Shown here: positions 46,063-56,880 of the stretch, piece by piece
How positions within the stretch are numbered: the first letter of the stretch is position 1
How the letters are laid out: the number at the start of each line of letters is the position of its first letter
Origin: Sclerodactyla briareus
Lineage: Eukaryota > Echinodermata > Holothuroidea > Dendrochirotida > Sclerodactylidae
NCBI GenBank assembly: GCA_026419785.1
Contig: JAODTK010003577.1
Location: 1 to 64,000, forward strand
Length of the DNA stretch: 64,000 bases
Direction: 5' to 3'
The notes under the pieces: generated by a model
The model's input: only the letters and a program-made list of their open reading frames with translations
Told to the model about the DNA's origin: nothing
Database searches by the model: none
Program-made: the position numbers and the translations under genes

Positions 46063-46940
46063 GTGGGGACCATGTGGATGGCTTTTGTAGTAGGTACTTG
46101 TCCACCGCCTGTGCGTAGGGCTTCACGTAACGTTATCACGTACTCATCTGAGTGTCTCACGCACTTTACCATAATGTTGTCACGTACGTACATATCGATA
46201 TTATGTACTTACGTACATACGTCATGGATAACACGTACCAGTACATTTATATATTTCGTGTCCCTGCACTACCATATCATCACGGGGACGTTCGCTGTTC
46301 TAATTAGGCTTACTTCAGACATGAAGGTATCATCTAATAGCTACTGCGCGTAATTAATCACTATGCGTTATATATTTTTCATTAGCAACTTACCGTGCGT
46401 ACGTAAAACTCGGTTTATAAGATATACTGATAGCACTATATCGCACCAAATTCCCCATGGTGTTTGTTATGATGTGTAACGGTATATATTACCACGGTAA
46501 TTATGCGAGTAATATAATACGTAGACGATAATATAACCTACGTGCAACATAGGTTCTATGTGCTGTGTTGGGCGTACGTTAAATCATTACGTACATACAC
46601 GAACATGTAAATAATATTTCGGGAATTACTCACAGCGTTATGTGCCGTATGCAAACTGAAACGTGATAATTCAGTTCGTACGTATAGGACAGCGTATTCT
46701 ATATTGTTTTTAGGGCACGTACATATACATGGTCCGTCCGCACGTAAAAACCGATACGTACTACGTTGTGTGTAGACTTTTGTTTGATACTTGTTACAAT
46801 GATGGACCTGATATTTATTACGGGCGCACATGGGATAGGGCGCTTCACTTCTATGGTTACGTAATGCCTACGTTACTAGGCTAGTTTACGTTGATATGTA
46901 ATAACTACCTACCACGTACAATGGATTGGCGTAATTTCGC
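46063..46940. other. ACGT/TACGTA-rich block
   Basis: About 850 bp with an exceptional density of ACGT, TACGTA and CACGTA words (for example TCACGTACGTACATATCGAT, TGTACTTACGTACATACGTC, GTTCGTACGTATAGG and TACGTACTACGTTGTG). It is not a simple tandem repeat: spacing and context vary, and the words fall away on both sides. No ORF of note and no recognised element. See the finding on this block. Confidence 0.6.
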
Positions 46941-47159
46941 GTAATATTGAACAAAACCAGACCATAAAGTCTTATTCTTTTTTTCCATTCAGGAGGCCTC
47001 ATATTCTACACGACTTCGCACGTTCCGAAACACAACTGTTACTTCCTGCGACAATTGCTCTACAAGAAAACACTGTGCTGGTTTCTAACTAATTTGAATA
47101 AAATCGTTAGGTTGAAAAAATGTTTAAAATATTTCATAAACGGCGTGGCGAACTCTCAA
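46941..47159. other. Unassigned
   Basis: Nothing recognisable. Confidence 0.4.
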
Positions 47160-48029
47160 CAGGACAGGCTTTTTGATTCCTTGCCGAAGGCAACAGGAAG
47201 CCATGCATCCATGGGGGTACCGTGCGTATGTGTGTGTGTGTGTGTGTTTGGTGTGTTTGTGTGTGTGCCAACCCCTTGTCAGCACGATACTAACATACGC
47301 AAACTGGTATCAAGATTCAAATCGGAGTGGGTTGCACAAATGGGGAGGATGACCCCTATTGTTTTGGGTGCCCGTTAAGTTCATTCAAGGTCATGAGAGG
47401 GCAAGTTCAAAAAGCTTGTCAGCACGATAATCTAACGAACGCGAGAACTCTCAAGTCAAATTGGGTATGTGGGAGCATGGATGGTGAGAGCTGAAACCCT
47501 ATTGTTTTTGGGTGTCAGGTCAAGGTCATTCAAGGTCACCACAGGAAATATCGTCCATATATCTCGGCAACGAAACATTTTGGGAGGACTGTCGTAATTG
47601 AAACTTTCGTTCGTCTGGGTGAAAATACATCTGGTGACCGACTTTGACCTCATTTGACCTTTGACCCTCGACCCAGTGGACCTTTGGACCTGCGTGATTT
47701 TGCATGTTTGTGTTGGCCAGAGCATCTTGCTAACACAAACAAACAGTCAATGAACACTACAATACACGATACTCTATCACAAGCTAATTCTCAATGAATG
47801 TGGAAGGTCAAGACAGCTCAAACACATAAAAACAAAACACATCTGCTGTCAGCATGACATCTAATGAAGCAATATCTATTAGTTCAAATAAGTTGTGTGG
47901 ATTGTATACATGATGAAGATTAACCCTATTGTTTTTGGTATCAGTATGGGTCATTCGGTAACCATAGGGACAATCTTATATCTCTGCAACGTTCATTGTA
48001 CAGAGTTAGAACAAGCATATAGCCAACCA
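47160..48029 (+). repeat. Hairpin-headed tandem-unit repeat (family C), copy 2
   Basis: Order of parts: GATTCCTTGCCGAAGGCAAC (47175; a TTGCC/GGCAA hairpin); a GT microsatellite (about 47227-47270); unit 1 from CTTGTCAGCACGATACTAAC (47276); unit 2 from CTTGTCAGCACGATAATCTA (47415); then CCTATTGTTTTTGGGTGTCA followed by GGTCAAGGTCATTCAAGGTC; TATATCTCGGCAACGAAAC; and a third diverged unit from CTGTCAGCATGACATCTAAT (47845). TGACCTTTGACCC near 47656 reads GGGTCAAAGGTCA on the minus strand. Noncoding. Confidence 0.8.
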
Positions 48030-48800
48030 AACAAATATTTTCCCAGTGAAGGACAGTAAAAAAATTCTGAATTGTCATTTTATTGTGATCCTGATATGTT
48101 GAGTATTGGACTAGCACCAAATATTTCGCCCAGTTAAGACAGTCAAATCTTGATGTCCTTTTATTATTATCCTGATATGGTTGAGTATTGGACTAGCACC
48201 AGTGACCAGCCGATATGTAACCTTCCTGATCAGTTACGTGATGGTGTTACGGGTGGGGTGGCAATTTTGGTTGCACGCAACCCACCCCCCCCTCAGGGTC
48301 CCATAGGCAGCTTATGGAAAATTGATAAAGTAGCCCTATTTGAAGCCGTATTCACTGATTTTTATTGACCCAAAATCCTAGTTGCAGGCAGGGACGACTT
48401 TCTTGCGTATGCTTCCTCTCATTTAGTTTTTAATTTTACATTTTTGACCACCAAAGTTTGTTGTGTTTCCCTTCATAAAAGTCTGGTTTCTCCAATCCCC
48501 CTCCCCCTCCCCAATACAAATATTTCCCCCAGTGAAAGACAGCGCAAATTCTTGATTGTCATTTTATTATATTGCCTGATATGTTGATTTGAATATGACT
48601 TGCACCAGTGACCAGCCTAATGTACCTTCCTGATCAGTCAGTGGTGTGTGCTACGGGTGGGTGGTTAATTTTGTCTTGCATATACCCCCCTCCCCCAGTT
48701 TCATAGGAGCCATGGAAAATTGGAAAAATGTTAGCCCTATTTGAAGCCCTGCCATTCACTGATTATTGAAAATCCCTAATTGTTAATCTTCACGACTAAT
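48030..48800 (+). repeat. Tandem direct repeat (family F), three diverged units
   Basis: AAATATTT-CCCAGTGAA-GACAG and CCTGATATG-TTGA open units at about 48030, 48120 and 48525. The second and third continue collinearly through CACCAGTGACCAGCC, TACGGGTGG, poly-C, CATGGAAAATTG-AAA and AGCCCTATTTGAAGCC. Unit 1 is truncated. Noncoding. Confidence 0.8.
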
Positions 48801-50869
48801 GACTTTCTACGATTAACAGGACCAGCAGCGATTGTAAAGAGATTTTGGAAAACCTCTAATTGACAGCACACCCATAGAAATAACGTGTCATTTATATGCA
48901 TCAACACAAATGCAGCGTGGAATTCTGGGTAATATTGTTATAATGGAGGAGCCCATGCCCAAGTATTCGTTAGGATTTTAAGAAATTTGTTTTTTTTTTT
49001 TTCGTTAGTTCTAACGAATCCCCGGACTGCTGAAAAACAATCTTGTCACACCCTTCCAAAAGTGACGTTCCAATATGCTTCCCCTTCAATGCCTTAACTC
49101 AAATCCCGAACAACGGTACATTGGAAACTGATGAAAGAAAAAAAAACATCCACAAAAATTACCAATTGTCTCTCAAAACTGATAAAATTGAGGGTTGTGG
49201 GAAGGGAAACATTTCAAGGAGTTTTGTGAAAATTCCATACAATGGGCCCTATGGCCCAAGTGGAACCTTGAACCAAAGCTTCCTGCACGCTTCGAAGGTA
49301 CGCCTACTGGGCATAAATGATCGAACATCAGCATTGTGCATTACATTTGTGTAGAAGCATTTGGGCACGAGTCCACTGATGGCTCTGGCGCACACACCGG
49401 GCCTTGGACCTTGAATTCATGAACCAGTACCAGATGCCATTCACCATGATAATTGTGACCAACCTTGTCTCGGATCCATCAAACACTGTACGAGTGAACG
49501 TGATTTGAATAGATTGTGGACAGATAGATTGAATAGGCATACAGATTACAATAGCACCCAGCACATACTGGGTTACTTTGATATCTTGGCTAGTAATAGT
49601 AGACATATAACTTGACCCCACCTGACGGATGAACTTATACTTACTGGCAGGCCTATGTGATATGTTGAGTACATGATTCCTATCGATTCGGACTCCGGTC
49701 AATGTTAATCCGAGGACAACGTTCCAAATTGCTTGGTCCTATCGAGCTGGAGGATGGGTGTAGTTTCTTATAAATAATCATGTAATAATGGATATTCTGA
49801 CAAATTTTGGTCGGTAAACACGATAAACTCGACCCCGCCTGGATGGAAGAAGCTATACGTGGTATGTGTGTGTCCCATGCGTGATTGAGGACATGAACCT
49901 CCTAAGTTTCAGGAAAGTTCAAGGGTCATCCCAAGCGTAACTAGATGTCAACAATTTATTGTAAACATAGAACGCTTGGTTCAATGAGCTGAAACACTCT
50001 TGTGTAGCTGTCTTCTGTGGAGCATGTTTTAGTGTTGAATGAGGGTTTGAATTAGGAAGGATTACTAATGTTGGGCCTTGCGTGTTAACATGTTAGGACC
50101 CAGTTCTGGTGAGAATTAGAGCTTCCACCTGGTTGATACAGGTTGTTACCATAGGGTTTGGCCCCTTCTGTTTCTTGCGGCCTTCAAAGTCTGGCAACCC
50201 CTGACCAAACTTGGTCTATCCAATTGCAATTGAAGTGTTTGCTTTGGAGGGCAGGCCAAAGCGCACCCGGCGTTTCGTTGTTGGCGATCAAGATAACGGT
50301 AGGGAAGCGAACGGTTGACATGGATATTAAGCAGAAGCGCCTTTATCGTTTAGCTCGGCGGAGGCGGACATGAGAAATTTTCGGTTGGTTGGCAGTCATT
50401 TTAAAGAGTCCTCCGGGGTTTTGGGGGTCGCTCACTCCCCTGCGATTCCCAGTTAGCAACAAACTACGGAAGGATCACTGAACAGCAATGAGACAAGTGG
50501 TCATATAGTACAAATGTACGGAAAAAATCTCCCTGTCCACATTTTAGCTCAAAACCCAGCTCTAATTGTGAGGCTATTGCTCTATCTATCAACAGCCCGC
50601 TTCAATTGTTGCACTTACTTTTACATCGTTTGATGCTAATGATATAATTTACCTTGGGTATACTTGACCGAGCAAATGACCAAACCAACTCGAGACCAGC
50701 AAGGAGCCGATACAGACTGGCTTACTGCGAATTGGAGATTGCCTACCCCTCGTTTATCTGTACAATCCCTTAGGTTAGGCAACAATTGCCACTTTTAAAG
50801 TCTTTGGTATAATCGACCGGAATGAAATACTGTCTCCGGGTGGAAAGGTGCGATTTACCAACGTTGCCA
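48801..50869. other. Unassigned, probably diverged repeats
   Basis: A T run near 48989-49001. Around 49600-49700 and 49820-49900 related statements occur (TAACTTGACCCCACCTGACG against AAACTCGACCCCGCCTGGAT), suggesting another decayed tandem repeat. The ORFs at 49043-49354 and 49328-49702 have no recognised domain. Confidence 0.4.
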
Positions 50870-51590
50870 ACCAGCCTTGGTCACACGTTCACCAAGTGAG
50901 GGGACATCTGGAGTGTTCAGAAATTTTGAGACCGAGGCACGGGGTGTGGGCTCATAATGTGGATCACACAAAATGTTCCAAGGTCCCGCTTGGGCTCGGG
51001 AGGCCCATTTTAGGAAATTTCACACAATGGCACTTGAATGAAATGCATCTCATCCCACCCGTTTCAATTTATTTTCTTGAAATTTGCAGTAATGCTCTTG
51101 GATGTTCGGAAGTTTGGGGCACCATTTGGGCCTGAGGGGCCCATTATACCAAATACGCAAACATTCGTATCTCCTACAAAAACATTTGCACGGTGCTGAT
51201 GTTCGGTCACAATGATTGTTCGAAATCAGTATCTTCAGAGTGGCCCAGAGATTTATGACCATAGCTCAAGTGTGGGCCGGGTCATGAATTACGCAAAATG
51301 TTTCTCCCCTTACAATGTTAATGCACAGTGCTGACATTCGTGGATTCATAATGATGGGCCCTAATAGCCATACCTTCGGGTTCAGATTTTTTTTTTTCAT
51401 CAAGTTCACACTCGAACCCCGTCATCCGAGGGCCATTTTTTGAAATTTTACACTAATGGTACTAGAAATGCATCTCCTCCACAATTTCAATTGATCAATT
51501 AATTGCAACCTGGGTAGTGGTCCATCGGGGGTGCTACGAATACTGGCTAAGGCCTAATTTTCTGTGAAAATTGTGGAATATGGCCGGGAA
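50870..51590 (+). repeat. Diverged tandem repeat (family H)
   Basis: GGAAATTTCACACAATGGCA followed by GAAATGCATCTC (51013-51050) recurs at 51440-51480 (GAAATTTTACACTAATGGTA, then GAAATGCATCTCC). ACGCAAACATTCG followed by GCACGGTGCTGATGTTCG (51157) recurs at 51291 (ACGCAAAATGTTTC, then GCACAGTGCTGACATTCG). Spacing is about 430 and 135 bp. Noncoding. Confidence 0.65.
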
Positions 51591-51690
51591 TAATTGCGTA
51601 TCGCATGACTATGATGCTCTCTGCAAAAAACGGGATTTGTTTTACATTGTCATGCTATTTGCGCTAAGTAATTGGTGTCTAGTTGGCTGA
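51591..51690. other. Unassigned
   Basis: Nothing recognisable. Confidence 0.4.
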
Positions 51691-51850
51691 ATATGATGGA
51701 GTTGTCGAAGGGTCGAGAGGCTAAGTGGCTGAAACCCCGAACGAGCATCCTGGATTCAATCCCCGCATTGGCCATATGACTACCGGTACCAAAGGTTGTT
51801 AAAATTGGGCTCATATTATATGTATTAGTGTTGTTCGTCAAGAACAAACG
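51691..51850 (+). mobile_element. Probable tRNA-related SINE head
   Basis: AGAGGCTAAGTGGCTGAAAC resembles a pol III A box, and CTGGATTCAATCCCCGC, 32 bp on, resembles a B box. The following GCCATATGACTACCGGTACC continues beyond any tRNA length. It does not fold as a standard cloverleaf, so a decayed SINE is likelier than a tRNA gene. Confidence 0.45.
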
Positions 51851-52254
51851 GAGTGAGGGGAATTTAGCGCCCTCACAAGCTCAAACTGAAAAAGTCGATA
51901 GGTAGACCTTCAGGTGAAGGTATCAGGTGGTAATCACAGCCTTGGATGAAAATTCAACAGCAACCAATAGTTGACATAGCGATCCCGAATATGAATGAGA
52001 TAAACGCCTCTCTTTTCCCATTTTGATCAAAATTGCATTGAGCTATTGTCACATAATGCAATTTACGTTGCCAACTAATTCACTGTTATAATATGATAAT
52101 TCGTACACACGGAAAACGGAAAGAACGCATTACCAGTGAGGCATACTTGATATTTTGTTGGGAAAGTCTTGTGAGTCTTGTGATTCCTTGAGCAATCAAC
52201 CATGGGTATTCACAGGGGTCCTGTATTGTTCCTGGATGCACCCACTAAAGGGCC
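51851..52254. other. Unassigned
   Basis: Nothing recognisable. Confidence 0.4.
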
Positions 52255-52490
52255 TCAAAGGCATGGGCGCCGATCCTGGAGGGGGGGGGGGCAGGGGTTC
52301 ACGCTCCCACTTTGTGAAGTGAGGGGGCATAATATCAAAGCCACCCCCCAATTTTGACGTGTGGGGGATGAGCAGCATACTCCAGGTTTTTTTATATGTC
52401 CATTTGGACGCATTGACGTTGACCGTGTGATTAGATTTCGTCGGGTGGAATGTAATTAAATGAAAACTTTCAGAATTTGGCAAAAAAGTT
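52255..52490 (+). repeat. Poly-G-bearing repeat fragment with CATGGGCGCC end
   Basis: Opens CATGGGCGCCGATCCTGGAG, then a G run (52279-52290), CACTTTGTGAAGTGAGGGGG and ACGTGTGGGGGATG. It shares the opening and the alternating G-run structure with 45025-44840 (minus) and 40728 (plus). Confidence 0.6.
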
Positions 52491-53114
52491 TCGGCCCCGT
52501 GGCTTAATTTAGGGACAGGTGTTTACTTACATTTTCAAGTTCTGGAAATATTTCTTCACTAAAGCTTTTCGCTAGAAATAGCTTTATGCTTATCGCAACT
52601 AACCATTCATGGCTTGGACTCCTCACAATTAGCCAGCCCATTGGATAACACGCTGAAATCGACTTCTTCTACGCATGAGGTGTGCGGCTGAGCCCAGGAG
52701 AAGTCCTTGCCAGGGATGGGTCACCCACCAATTTCAGTTTCAAGTGACATTGATACATGCGCGCAGGCATCCCTAAGTCACGTACCTTGACCGATTAGCT
52801 CTTTCGCCTGTGTTTTTAAGGAGCAAAACATTTTCCTGCGCGAACGAGCGGCGGTTGTTGCATTTTCCCACCGCTTGTTGATTCGCCCGTATGGAAGTAG
52901 GATCTCTCATAGTTTCCTGTAAACACATAAGTATTGCTTCAAACGTTGAAAGAGCCAGTAGCGTCACTGGGTGATGAAGTGAGGGGGGGGGGGGATGGGG
53001 GGGGGGGGATTGAAAAAAGCTAATGTTCCGGACAGCATTAGTCATATACCCCGACAATGTCAGGGCGCGGTTTTTTGAGGCATATGTTGGGGGCGGGGCT
53101 TAACTTACTTTGTT
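52491..53114. other. Unassigned, with two G runs
   Basis: G runs at about 52983-52994 and 52997-53008, just upstream of the core-repeat copy that follows. No gene recognised. Confidence 0.45.
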
Positions 53115-53160
53115 AGCTATCTGAGCGAGGAGCGCCGCCAGCGATTGGTGCGTATCGTAT
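53115..53160 (+). repeat. Core-repeat copy
   Basis: TAGCTATCTGAGCGAGGAGC then GCCGCCAGCGATTGGTGCG matches the core family, preceded by GGGGGCGGGGC. Confidence 0.6.
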
Positions 53161-53499
53161 AGGGAAAATTTGTAGACCATTAGTACACAGAATAGGGTTT
53201 TTTCAAGCTCAAAAAAGGCATCTGTGCATTCATAGAACAGACGTCTATTAAGTGATTAGCACAGTCTACCTGGCCGTCTCAGTATGTTCATAAGATATGA
53301 CAGAATAATTTAATTAGGGTGAAAAGTATAAGGTTGTGATCACAGTCGACAGATATTCGAACGATATTCACCGGACTAATTCACAAATGAGGAGGGCTGA
53401 AATGATGATGAAACTAAAGAAATGGTTATTTCTGCTGAAAAGGGAGAAGAAAGGGGAGAGGGGGGGGTGAAGCCGGGAAGCCCCCCGCCACCCTGGATC
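53161..53499. other. Unassigned
   Basis: A G-rich patch at 53440-53470 is followed by CCCTGGATCCGCGCCTG, a repeat-end motif common in animal dispersed repeats. No gene. Confidence 0.4.
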
Positions 53500-54115
53500 C
53501 GCGCCTGTTGATCTTGAAATTTGAGCATCAAGAAAGGAAAAGTTTTGGGTATCCTGCGCGTGGTGGCGCACAGGATTTCCCCGACGGGAAGTCCAATAAA
53601 CGTTTCCAAAAGGGGGTGGTCCAGGATCGTTTAAAGATTTCCGAGCCTCAACCTACCCATAGGTCAAAACCTGCAGTTTTGCTGTATTCATTTTTCTACT
53701 GTTTTTCAAAAAGAAAAAAAATGAAATCCGTGACATCCCACTCAGTCAGGCACCTGAGTTAGAATTAGGCTGCAGGACGTTCACCCTCCCAACAGAATGT
53801 AACATGAATCTCTTTCAGGGACATTTGAAGATATATATAGAACCGTATAGCTTATTATAAATGCCACCATCGTATAATTTGTAGGAGATGGATACGGTGA
53901 TCTCAAACTTGAGCGATGAATTCGGAAAAAAAGACGAAGGATATGGCGCGCGATGCGTGCCGAAAATTGGTTCGCTTTAATACAGGAATGTTCTACAAAT
54001 TGGCGGAAATAGAAATACTATGCTGTCGAGGGAAACAGACCTAGTCGAGGTGTGTAATTGTTAGGTATTACCACTCGGGAAACACATCCCGACGGGGGGG
54101 GTGGGGGGGGTACCG
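53500..54115 (+). repeat. Dispersed repeat I, copy 1
   Basis: Aligns in order and strand with 59160-59830: GGTGGCGCACAGGATTTCCC then CGACGGG (53562), AGGTCAAAACCTGCAGTTTT (53662), CAGGACGTTCACCCTCCCAA (53773), TTTGTAGGAGATGG (53878), TGATCTCAAACT (about 53899), TGCCGAAAATTG (about 53958), ACTATGCTGTCGAGG (about 54017) and CCACTCGGGAAACACATCCC (54071). CCCGACGGGG statements stand at both ends. Noncoding. Confidence 0.75.
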
Positions 54116-54140
54116 ACCGGGGCAAGCCCCCCCCCCCCCA
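54085..54140 (+). repeat. G and C homopolymer pair
   Basis: CGACGGGGGGGGTGGGGGGG and, 20 bp on, a 14-C run (54127-54140) could form a G/C hairpin. The Pro-rich and Gly-rich ORFs here come from it. Confidence 0.8.
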
Positions 54141-54535
54141 CTTCGAAGGATTTGTAACGACCAAGAGATGCAGCAAAAGTACCGACCAGCCGTCTCGTGA
54201 CGAAAAAGTGGAATAAGGATAAACACAACTCCTGCAATCTGTGGGGAGAGAAGGAGAGAGAGGAGAGAGAGAGTTATGCCACTTTGTTTTGGCATGGGTC
54301 GGGGAAAAAAACAAAAAAAAAAAAAACTGAATAATACCCTTGTTCTTATCCTTGCGGGGGGGGGGAAGGAATTATGCAGTCATGGCATGTCGGCATTGAT
54401 TTGAGTTCTTGAAAAACATAAGTGGAAACCCCATGGCTTGATTGATTCTCAATCTTCGTTGGTATATCTCTACGTATGAGTAGTTGATCAGGTTAGTTTA
54501 TCCATCTTTCATTTTTGGTGAGCCTTCTCAAGATA
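54141..54535. other. Unassigned, with GA and poly-A tracts
   Basis: A GAGAGA-rich stretch (about 54244-54275), an A run (54313-54326) and a G run (54356-54366). No gene. Confidence 0.5.
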
Positions 54536-55275
54536 ATTCTAACAGGAGTGAGGTTTTTTAGGGGCAAAATCTTACAATATCAATATCTCTGCAACGTATG
54601 GTACATTCCGATGACATCATTGAGGCGCATAAACAAATACTATGGTTGTATTGTCGATCCAGATTATTATTGAAAAGGGTGGGCTCAAAGTAGTCTTGCT
54701 TAGAAGATTTTTGTGGATAGGATCAGAAAAGGAAAGAGCGGTCACCACTTCCACAATTGGTTGGTAGATTCTAGCCTACAAAGCAGATCATATATTAACA
54801 ATTAGTGGAGAATGAGGTGTCTATTCCTCTTAATATCGATCTATATTTGCAGGATTTGCGTGCCTGTCCCTAAGGTGGGATTTGCTCATAAAAATTATGG
54901 AGTACTGTAGCTATCCTCACAACAGCGCATGGACATGGGGAACACATATTCCGATTGTACAGAACATGCTCGCTTTGAAAAAAAAAATATTTTAAACACC
55001 ATCGGTAGAAGACGTTAGATCGATCGCTTTCTATACTCTTGCGTGGCGGATGCTCCATGTGACTGTGTAGATGGTCCCTGCTGTTCGAAATAATGGTCAT
55101 AAGTCTGAAGGATTTAGACTAGCAGTTCGAGAACAACTTCCTTATTGATTCCTCGCCAAAAGGTGAAAGGAATGTGTGCAGTCATACATGTGTGTATGTG
55201 CATATGTTTGTGTGTGGGCGTGTGAATTGGTCTTGTGAACACAATAAATGGAAGATGCCGCGGCTACTTTTTTGC
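54536..55275 (+). repeat. Family C-related repeat, decayed
   Basis: ATATCTCTGCAACGTATGG (about 54582) parallels TATATCTCTGCAACGTTCAT at about 47979. GATTCCTCGCCAAAAGGTGA (55147), followed by GCAGTCATACATGTGTGTAT and TGTGTGTGGGCGTGTG, is the hairpin head plus microsatellite of family C, with the hairpin eroded. Confidence 0.55.
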
Positions 55276-56555
55276 AATGAGATGTCTAATCTCAAACCTA
55301 TTGAGGTCTCCGTCCCCATAAAATCCCTAGGTATATGAAGCCAATTGAAGTATCAAAGAAATCCGCATTGACGAAGGGTTTCTTGGAAGAATTAGCAACA
55401 AACTCGCCTTCTTTAAGACGAATGATTAAATGTTATGGAGGGGCAGGTTGTGTAATTAACCCATCGTTGCTTGCTCCGGAGGATGCCAATATATGCCCAA
55501 TTTGACGGAAAACCAATAACTCTAAGGTGTCTTCCCTTTTCCAGAAAATGGGGAGCATTCCACGGAACAGGGACGATTGAGAGTCTCTGAACCCCCCCCA
55601 CCCTCCGCACATTAATTTGAGGCGTAATGCTCAGTACAACAAGGAGCTAAGACCAAGAAATCCGGACCTCTTGACTTGGGAATGCGATCAGAGACCATTG
55701 GCTAAGCAGAGTGACCACGACGGACCGATAACCTTTTCCGGTGTGTCCATGGGGCTTCAATGCCCCACCCTACCAGGCGATGATTAGGGACCTGTGAGGA
55801 ACCTGTGTGGACCCTGGCGATTTTATAACGCAGCAATGATAGCCCCGTATTCAGGACAAAATCTCTCAAGCGCTCGAGGATATCTACCGGTGTTCAGCAA
55901 ACGCTATATAGCATGCGATTTTATTATCCACTTGGAGGGCAAGCGGGGGGCAAAAGATGTTAATCCAATTTGTATGAGAGGTGTGACATTGACAATGACG
56001 AGAAGTTGCTTAGGGACGAATGTAGCATACATTTGGCATGTTTAGTTCCAGTGAGAACAATAATTGAAAGTTTGAATAACTATTGTTTAAAGTGGCTCGA
56101 TGCCACTCTTAGCACAGGTCAGATCTAGATGGTCACATGATTCATGCAAATCTGACATCGGAAGGGGACCACCGCCTGGTCAGGAGAGATTATGATAGTA
56201 TGCAAATTGGGTTTCTACGGGCACCGAGCCAAAATGTGGAGATGGATACAAGAGATCCTAACGAACAAGAAATTGACTGACCTTCATTTATCCCGCCAAC
56301 ACTGAGGTGTTCAGTGATATTTTGTTTTGTGGCGGGTAGCCGGCTGCGGCTGCCGGCCGTTTCCGACGGCATGAAAGCTTCGTAGATTGATTGAATTTGG
56401 TCCACATGTCGTCTCTCTCGACGAGTTAGCAAGTGGACATTAGTTGCATTGTCTCTTGCCTCTATTTGCAGTTGCACCCGAAAATACAGGGTCGGGACAA
56501 AATAGTCGCTCCGGAAAAACATGACCGTGATTCAGAGGTCATCAGAGGTCAAATT
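55276..56555. other. Unassigned
   Basis: ORFs 55413-55610, 55794-56045 and 56190-56522 have no recognised domain. No named repeat except scattered AGGTCA words. Confidence 0.4.
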
Positions 56556-56880
56556 TGTGTTTTGGGCGGTTTTATAACTGACGGAATCGAAGTGAACTTG
56601 GTGGATGTGGACTGTTTCTAGTCTAAGCAGCATATGAAGTAATTTCTAGGTCACGGGTCAAATTTGCATTTCCTTACTATTTTTTTAAAAAATTTGTCGT
56701 ATTCAAAACAAAACTTGAGGAATGTCGACTACAGTGATCTCGTAATTCGATAGGACATTTCAAAGTCGCATAGGTCAAATGGAAGTATGATATGCTTTCC
56801 CTGAAGAGGTCCACAAAGGTAAGTTCTGATGGGAAAGATATGAGCCTGCAACTGTCGAGTTTTTTCAAGGCTGAAATGTG
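56556..56880 (+). repeat. Dispersed repeat D, copy 2
   Basis: TTGTCGTATTCAAAACAAAA, CTTGAGGAATGTCGACTACA and GTCAAATGGAAGTATGATAT match 25241-25350 in order and strand. Noncoding. Confidence 0.6.

Noticed and set aside
46063..46940. Long terminal inverted repeats around the ACGT-rich block
   Set aside because: I looked for matching ends (GTAACGTTATCACG against the right side) and found only short scattered matches.
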